Shown: in pieces, positions 1-6,666 of the stretch
Layout: each line of letters begins with the position of its first letter
How positions within the stretch are numbered: the stretch's first letter is position 1
DNA from: Kiritimatiellia bacterium
Lineage (GTDB): Bacteria > Verrucomicrobiota > Kiritimatiellia > SLAD01
Direction: 5' to 3'
NCBI GenBank assembly: GCA_007126995.1
Contig: SLAD01000330.1
Coordinates: 1-6,666, forward strand
DNA length: 6,666 nucleotides
Made by a program: the position numbers and the translations under genes
Notes under the pieces: generated by a model
Databases searched by the model: none
Told to the model about the DNA's origin: nothing
The model's input: only the letters and a program-made list of their open reading frames with translations

Positions 1-1
1 C

Positions 2-2269
2 CATGTGTCACTAAACGCCGATGGATCCTGCTCCATCAACGATGACGGGCGTGGCATCCCGGTCGACATGCATGCGACCGAGAAGAAACCCGCCGTCGAG
101 GTGGTGCTCACGACACTCCATGCGGGCGGCAAATTCGACCATAACTCCTACAAAGTGTCCGGCGGCTTGCACGGCGTCGGGGTGTCCTGCGTCAACGGAC
201 TCAGTGAGTGGTTCGAAGTTGAGGTGCGCCGCGACGGCGTTGTGCACCATCAACGTTTCGAACGCGGCGTACCGGTTTCCAAGCTGGAAACGATCGGGAA
301 GACCAAGGGCACCGGCACCAAGATCACATTCTTTCCCGACGCCACGATCTTTCAGGTGACGGAATTCAACTGGGACACGCTGGCTGCGCGCCTGCGCGAG
401 ATCGCGTTCCTCAACAAAGGCCTCGAGATCAAGCTCACGCAGGAGGAGCCTGCGCGCGAGGAAACCTTCAAATATGACGGCGGCATCAAAGAGTTCGTCG
501 AGCACTTGAACCGCAACAAGAATGCCCTGCATCCCAAGGTCATCTATATCGAAAAGGAACGCGACAACGTGGCGGTGGAAATCGCCATGCAGTACACGGA
601 CGCGTATGCTGAGAACCTGTTTTCCTTCGCCAACAACATCAACACGATTGAGGGAGGCACCCACCTCAGCGGTTTTCGCTCCGCCTTGACCCGTACGGTC
701 AATGCCTATGCCCGCGCCAACAAGCTGATCAAGGACGACAAAGTCAGCATGAGCGGCGACGACATCCGCGAGGGCATGACGGCGGTGGTCAGCGTGAAGG
801 TGCCGGATCCGCAGTTCGAGGGACAGACCAAGACGAAGCTGGGCAACGGCGAAGTACAGGGCATCGTGGAATCGATTGTAAACGACGAGTTGGCGACGTA
901 CTTCGAGGAACATCCCAACGTCGCCCGCCGCATCATTGAAAAGGGCGTTTTGGCGGCCCGCGCCCGCGAAGCGGCCCGCAAAGCCCGTGATTTGACCCGG
1001 CGCAAGAGTGCGCTCGATAGCGGTTCCCTGCCGGGCAAGTTAGCGGATTGCTCCGAGCGCGATCCGGCCATCACGGAACTGTTCATCGTCGAGGGTGACA
1101 GCGCCGGCGGCTCCGCGAAACAGGGCCGTGATCGCCGTTTTCAGGCCATTCTGCCGTTGCGCGGCAAGGTCCTGAACGTGGAAAAGGCGCGACTCGACAA
1201 GATTTTGAATAACAACGAAATCCGCACCATGATCACCGCGATCGGTACGGGAATCGGCAAAGAGGAATTCAACCTCGAAAAGCTCCGTTACCACAAGATC
1301 GTGATCATGACCGATGCGGACGTGGACGGCCTGCATATCCGCACCCTGCTGCTGACGTTCTTTTACCGGCAAATGCCGGAGCTGATTGAGCGCGGTCACG
1401 TATTCATCGCCTTGCCGCCGCTCTACAAGATCAAACGGAAGAAGCGCGAACAGTATCTGGATAGCGACAAGGAATTGACCGAAATCCTGCTTGAACTCGG
1501 CACGGAAGACTTGGCACTGGTCGATCAGTCCGGAAAGCCGTTTTGCACCGACAAACAGTTGCAGGACATTCTGGCGGCGCTGACGGAAATCGAGGACATT
1601 GCGCGCCGACTGGACCGTAAGGGCATCAATTTCCAGGAATACCTCGCGCATCGCGACAAAGAGAAGGGACTTTTCCCGCAGTATCGCGTGCAAGTGAAGC
1701 ATGCGCACGGCACAGAGTTTGAGTACATCGCGACCGAGGCCGATCTGCGCAAGTACCGCGAGGAAATGGAGCGCCAGCTGGGCGATCAGCTGGAAATTTT
1801 CACCGAAGAAGGCGAGAACGGCAACGGCGCGACCAGTGCCCCGCGCCATCCCGGCCTGAACTGGGTGGAAATTTTTTCTGCGAACAGCTTGGCCAAGCAA
1901 GTGGCCATTCTGGAAAAACGCGGCTTCAGCGTGGACCAGATGCTGAAATCGGAGGAGCCGCTCTTCCATCTTTCCGACGCGAAGGACGAAAAGATCCCCA
2001 TTCACTCCCTTCAGCACCTGCTCGATACCGTTCGCGAGATCGGCCGACGCGGACTAAGCATCCAGCGCTACAAGGGATTGGGTGAAATGAATCCGGAACA
2101 GCTCTGGGAAACCACCATGGACCCGCAACGCCGCAAAATGGATCGCGTCGTGCTGGACGACATCGTCAAAGCCGACGAAATCTTTACCATTTTGATGGGC
2201 GACGAAGTGGAGCCCCGCCGTAATTTCATCCTGAGCAATGCGCTCAACGTCCGCAATCTGGACATCTAA
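2..2269 (+). CDS. gyrB: DNA gyrase subunit B, 5'-truncated by the window edge
   Basis: ATPase subunit of DNA gyrase, which with GyrA introduces negative supercoils using ATP in the cytoplasm. The reading frame is open from base 2, so about 60 N-terminal residues (E. coli numbering) lie outside; the GTG at 5-7 is an internal valine, not a start. Counting that codon as residue 1, the visible part is 754 residues. It shows the GHKL motif DDGRGIP (12-18; D13 matches E. coli Asp73), the ATP-lid GGLHGVGV (53-60), the transducer QTK loop (274-276, matching Lys337), the TOPRIM motif EGDSAGGS (363-370, catalytic Glu363) and DADVD (437-441, metal-binding acids), then the C-terminal QRYKGLGEMNPEQLW (687-701). 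Between EQY (482) and RYKG (688) is a region of about 200 residues resembling in size the Gram-negative GyrB insertion, with a Gly/Asn-rich linker near 603-616. R76 and T105 align with E. coli Arg136 and Thr165, the coumarin-site residues, and are unchanged. The gene ends with TAA 24 bp before gyrA. ParE is a less likely alternative because the partner is clearly GyrA. Confidence 0.97.
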   Translation, partial: HVSLNADGSCSINDDGRGIPVDMHATEKKPAVEVVLTTLHAGGKFDHNSYKVSGGLHGVGVSCVNGLSEWFEVEVRRDGVVHHQRFERGVPVSKLETIGKTKGTGTKITFFPDATIFQVTEFNWDTLAARLREIAFLNKGLEIKLTQEEPAREETFKYDGGIKEFVEHLNRNKNALHPKVIYIEKERDNVAVEIAMQYTDAYAENLFSFANNINTIEGGTHLSGFRSALTRTVNAYARANKLIKDDKVSMSGDDIREGMTAVVSVKVPDPQFEGQTKTKLGNGEVQGIVESIVNDELATYFEEHPNVARRIIEKGVLAARAREAARKARDLTRRKSALDSGSLPGKLADCSERDPAITELFIVEGDSAGGSAKQGRDRRFQAILPLRGKVLNVEKARLDKILNNNEIRTMITAIGTGIGKEEFNLEKLRYHKIVIMTDADVDGLHIRTLLLTFFYRQMPELIERGHVFIALPPLYKIKRKKREQYLDSDKELTEILLELGTEDLALVDQSGKPFCTDKQLQDILAALTEIEDIARRLDRKGINFQEYLAHRDKEKGLFPQYRVQVKHAHGTEFEYIATEADLRKYREEMERQLGDQLEIFTEEGENGNGATSAPRHPGLNWVEIFSANSLAKQVAILEKRGFSVDQMLKSEEPLFHLSDAKDEKIPIHSLQHLLDTVREIGRRGLSIQRYKGLGEMNPEQLWETTMDPQRRKMDRVVLDDIVKADEIFTILMGDEVEPRRNFILSNALNVRNLDI

Positions 2270-2282
2270 TTTCTAACCTGAC

Positions 2283-2286
2283 GGGA
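2283..2286 (+). promoter_or_regulatory. Weak Shine-Dalgarno for gyrA
   Basis: GGGA lies 7 nt before the ATG at 2294 in the 24-bp gyrB-gyrA spacer. It is a partial match to the anti-SD complement but is well spaced. It supports the ATG at 2294, which also gives a GyrA N-terminus of standard length. No promoter-like elements fit in the spacer, so gyrA is probably co-transcribed with gyrB. Confidence 0.5.
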
Positions 2287-2293
2287 CTTAACC

Positions 2294-4822
<2,529 letters not shown>

Positions 4823-4834
4823 GCGTAGCGGCCT
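4823..4834. other. 12-bp convergent intergenic gap gyrA / sensor kinase
   Basis: Only 12 bp separate the TAA of gyrA (4820-4822) from the TGA of the - strand kinase (4837-4835). It contains no T-tract or hairpin long enough to terminate either transcript. The two mRNAs must therefore end inside the opposing gene, overlap at their 3' ends, or rely on factor-dependent termination. Confidence 0.9.
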
Positions 4835-6586
4835 TCAGGAGGCGGGCGGACGGGATGAGCAAACGATGCGCGTCCCGCCTCCGGGGCGAGGATTGATCTG
4901 TAACTCGGCCCGTATGATGCGGGCGCGGTAGTGCATGATGCGCAAGCCCATACCTTCGCCGGTTGCTGCCACCTCATCAAATCCGACGCCGTCATCTTCG
5001 ATCGTCAGCACGAAGCCGCCGACCGGGTCCGTCCCCAGTGAAATCAAGACGCGTCCGGGCTTCGCATGGCGAGCAGCATTATTGACCGCCTCGCGCGCAA
5101 TCAAATAGAGCTGCTCCTTGCGCTTGCCGTCCAGTTCCGGACTCGGCTCCGTTTCCTGCCACTCGCAGGAGACCCCGTACAAGCTCGTCATTTCCTCCGC
5201 CAACTGGGCCAGTGCACCGTCCAGGCTTTCATCGTTCAACGTCACGGGGGCGAGACCGCGCGCCATGGCCCGCACTTGACCGACGGCCTCCTTCAAGGTC
5301 TCATTCAGTGTCCGGGCATGCTCCTCCTCTTCTCGTGCGGATGCCTTGAAATGGCTTAGGAGCGAGCGACTCAGAAACACGGCGCCGGTGAGTTTCTGTC
5401 CGAGCGAATCGTGCAAGTCGCGCCCCAAACGCTGACGCTCCCGCGTGGCGAGTTCACTCATCTCCTCCTCCAGGCGCATGCGTTCCTGCATCTGCCGCTC
5501 TAGTTCTGCGGTGGCGTGTTGCAGATCGCTCGTGCGCGCCCGTACTTCCTGCTCGATCTGGCGGGTCCGTCCGGCCAGGAAGACAAGCTGGCTGCTCAAG
5601 AGCAGGGACACCAACAACCCTGCGAGCAGCACAATGGTCGCAGAGGCCGAATGCGCTGGTGAATCGAGCTGAGCCGAGAGCCACCATTCTTGATTGATCA
5701 TCTCGATGGCGCGCTGATAATGCCATCGCCCGTCTGCCAAGACGACCACCGGCTCCGCCGACAGCTCGACATCCGGCTTTGCATGCGAAAGCGACACGTG
5801 TATCCCAGGCGACGGCACCGTCAGCTGGAGCACTCGCTGAAGCAGTGCCCCGGGATCCAGTAATCCGACCGCAAAGCCGATGAATATTGGCGTTGGTTGA
5901 TCGGCTTGGTCACGGGGCGGCTCAAAGAAGATCGGGGTGAAGACCCAATGGACCGAGGACGTTGCGTGTTGCTGCTCGTACGCCACCGGGTTCCGCACAA
6001 TGGCTGGGCGATCCTGCTGCTGCATGTACTCGATTGCCTGGCGGGCATCCGTGCGTGAAAGAAAATCAAAGCCGATGGGCACCCGCAAAGCGGCCGCCTC
6101 ACTTTCCCACGTTAACGGATAATAGAGCGGGCGCGGCGCAGCCGGAATCCACTCCGCATCCGGCCCCATCTCCACCAAGCGGTACCCCATGTCTTCAGAT
6201 TCCTCGAACGCTTGCTCAATCGATAGCCGCATACCATGACCGATCCGCTGCGCAAAGCCGAACGCACCCAGAATGGCTTGCTGGTGCTGCATGCCTTTAT
6301 CGACAAATTCGGCTAGGGCCTCGCCGCTAATTTCGCCAGAAAGCCCGTGCAAGGCCCGAATGGAATCCAGCACGTCGACGTAAAGTTGTAATTCCCGCTC
6401 AAGGTTGGCTTGGACTGTTTCCGCCTCAAGGCGGAACCGCTCAATAGCGCTCCGCTCTTCCGCCTGCTGGATACGGGAAGCCAGCACAAAGGAGAGCAGT
6501 ATCCCGAGCAATGCCGTCGTCACGGCCAGTGTGAAGGGCCAACGAGCGCGACTAGCGGAGATGGAGGAGGCACCGGGCATGGGCAT
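4835..6586 (-). CDS. CHASE-domain sensor histidine kinase, NarX/DesK (HisKA_3) class
   Basis: Membrane sensor kinase of a two-component system, 583 aa from the ATG at 6586. After a short cytoplasmic N-terminus, TM1 spans about 16-37. An extracytoplasmic region of about 280 residues follows, closed by TM2 at about 315-339. Its core (about 156-205), with YPLTWES, GFDF, a following DARQAIEYMQ helix and RPAIVRNPV, matches the CHASE ligand-sensing pattern. A charged heptad-rich coiled coil (about 340-385) leads to the dimerisation helix: RLGRDLHDSLGQKL holds the phospho-acceptor H392 and the D393-xxx-Q397 motif that supports phosphatase activity in this class. The ATPase domain shows an N box (REAVNNAARHA, 498-508), a G1 box (DDGVGFD, 531-537) and a G2 box (GEGMGL, 543-548), then a GGGT strand near the end. 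No receiver or output domain is fused, so a separate response regulator, typically NarL-type, is expected. The ligand is unknown. ATG 6586 overlaps the upstream stop codon; TTG 6589 and ATG 6580 are alternative starts. No SD is seen near any of them. Confidence 0.93.
   Translation of the reverse strand: MPMPGASSISASRARWPFTLAVTTALLGILLSFVLASRIQQAEERSAIERFRLEAETVQANLERELQLYVDVLDSIRALHGLSGEISGEALAEFVDKGMQHQQAILGAFGFAQRIGHGMRLSIEQAFEESEDMGYRLVEMGPDAEWIPAAPRPLYYPLTWESEAAALRVPIGFDFLSRTDARQAIEYMQQQDRPAIVRNPVAYEQQHATSSVHWVFTPIFFEPPRDQADQPTPIFIGFAVGLLDPGALLQRVLQLTVPSPGIHVSLSHAKPDVELSAEPVVVLADGRWHYQRAIEMINQEWWLSAQLDSPAHSASATIVLLAGLLVSLLLSSQLVFLAGRTRQIEQEVRARTSDLQHATAELERQMQERMRLEEEMSELATRERQRLGRDLHDSLGQKLTGAVFLSRSLLSHFKASAREEEEHARTLNETLKEAVGQVRAMARGLAPVTLNDESLDGALAQLAEEMTSLYGVSCEWQETEPSPELDGKRKEQLYLIAREAVNNAARHAKPGRVLISLGTDPVGGFVLTIEDDGVGFDEVAATGEGMGLRIMHYRARIIRAELQINPRPGGGTRIVCSSRPPAS
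4838..4882. repeat. 9-bp GC-rich inverted repeat at the convergent junction
   Basis: GGAGGCGGG (4838-4846) is perfectly complementary to CCCGCCTCC (4874-4882), leaving a 27-nt loop. It lies inside the last codons of the kinase gene and 16 nt after the gyrA stop. It could form a stem in either transcript, but no U-run follows it on either side, so it is not a standard intrinsic terminator. It may slow polymerase or protect the 3' end of gyrA mRNA, or it may be chance in GC-rich coding DNA. Confidence 0.5.
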
Positions 6587-6588
6587 CA
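6584..6588 (-). promoter_or_regulatory. TGATG stop/start overlap, probable translational coupling
   Basis: On the - strand the TGA of the upstream gene (6588-6586) shares its A with the ATG of the sensor kinase (6586-6584). No Shine-Dalgarno-like purine run lies within about 15 nt upstream of the kinase start; the nearest GAGGAA is about 36 nt away. Reinitiation by ribosomes finishing the upstream gene is the likely way the kinase is translated, and it implies a shared mRNA. Confidence 0.65.
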
Positions 6589-6666
6589 ACGATTCGGCGG
6601 CGGCCCGTCATCGGAATCCATTTCCTCAATGATCGAGTCCACATTGCCCACATCCTCGAAGTCGGG
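6586..6666 (-). CDS. C-terminal end of an unidentified protein, truncated by the window edge
   Basis: An open frame enters from the right edge of the window and stops at TGA 6588-6586. It gives 26 residues, rich in Asp/Glu (9 of 26) and ending DDGPPPNR. No domain can be recognised in such a short tail. That it is a real gene is inferred from the in-frame opening, the stop overlapping the kinase ATG, and the absence of any other leader for the kinase. Being co-directional and overlapping, it is probably in an operon with the kinase. It could be a response regulator, another signalling protein or something unrelated; the tail does not resemble the helix-turn-helix end of a NarL-type regulator. 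Confidence 0.6.
   Translation of the reverse strand, partial: PDFEDVGNVDSIIEEMDSDDGPPPNR

Noticed and set aside
5..7. GTG that could be read as the gyrB start.
   Set aside because: Starting here would remove the beginning of the GHKL ATPase domain; the frame stays open to the window edge and aligns with E. coli GyrB from about residue 60.
1144..1185. Arg in GyrB at the position of E. coli Lys447, a quinolone-resistance site.
   Set aside because: Arg is the natural residue in many bacteria (LPLRGK) and retains the positive charge, so it is not evidence of resistance.
1846..1877. Terminator-like element inside gyrB: CCATCCC and GGGTGG form a bulged 6-bp stem, followed by AAA and six T (1872-1877).
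   Set aside because: The stem is short and bulged, an AAA separates it from the T-run, and it lies in the middle of an essential coding region where the T-run simply encodes parts of Ile-Phe-Ser.
5066..6632. Short + strand frames opposite the sensor kinase (for example 5066-5359, 5962-6330, 6405-6632).
   Set aside because: They are Arg/Ala/Ser-rich low-information translations antisense to a kinase with all its catalytic motifs in the - frame.

Overview
The window carries a housekeeping locus and part of a signalling locus, both from the chromosome of a bacterium with roughly 55-60% GC (estimated by eye). On the + strand are the 3' portion of gyrB (2-2269, beginning cut off by the window edge) and complete gyrA (2294-4822). 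They are separated by 24 bp and are very probably one transcription unit. On the - strand, converging on gyrA with only 12 bp between the stop codons, is a membrane-bound sensor histidine kinase (4835-6586). It has an N-terminal CHASE-type extracytoplasmic sensor and a NarX/DesK-type (HisKA_3 plus HATPase_c) kinase core. Its start codon overlaps the stop codon of a further - strand gene, of which only the last 26 codons are visible (6586-6666).

Taxonomy is an inference from protein sequence, since no RNA marker is present. GyrB has the long Gram-negative-type insertion in its C-terminal half and ends in RNLDI. GyrA has GDPPAAYRYTECKL around the catalytic tyrosine where E. coli has a GDSAAAMRYTE-type sequence. 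I associate this combination with the PVC group, most likely Verrucomicrobiota, with Planctomycetota as the alternative. A gyrase tree would settle it.

Functionally, gyrB and gyrA encode the two subunits of the A2B2 DNA gyrase that introduces negative supercoils. All active-site residues that fall inside the window are present, and the positions of the classical quinolone and coumarin resistance substitutions carry residues typical of susceptible enzymes. The sensor kinase is unrelated to gyrase and simply lies next to it in convergent orientation. Its response regulator is not in the window and may be encoded by the overlapping upstream gene or elsewhere.

There is almost no non-coding DNA: 24 bp between gyrB and gyrA, 12 bp between gyrA and the kinase, and none between the kinase and the gene upstream of it. 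I see no tRNA, rRNA, CRISPR array, insertion sequence or convincing Rho-independent terminator. Most of the window is ordinary core genome, and I found no convincing novel system. The points most worth a second look are the translationally coupled CHASE kinase with its unidentified partner gene and the terminator-poor convergent junction.
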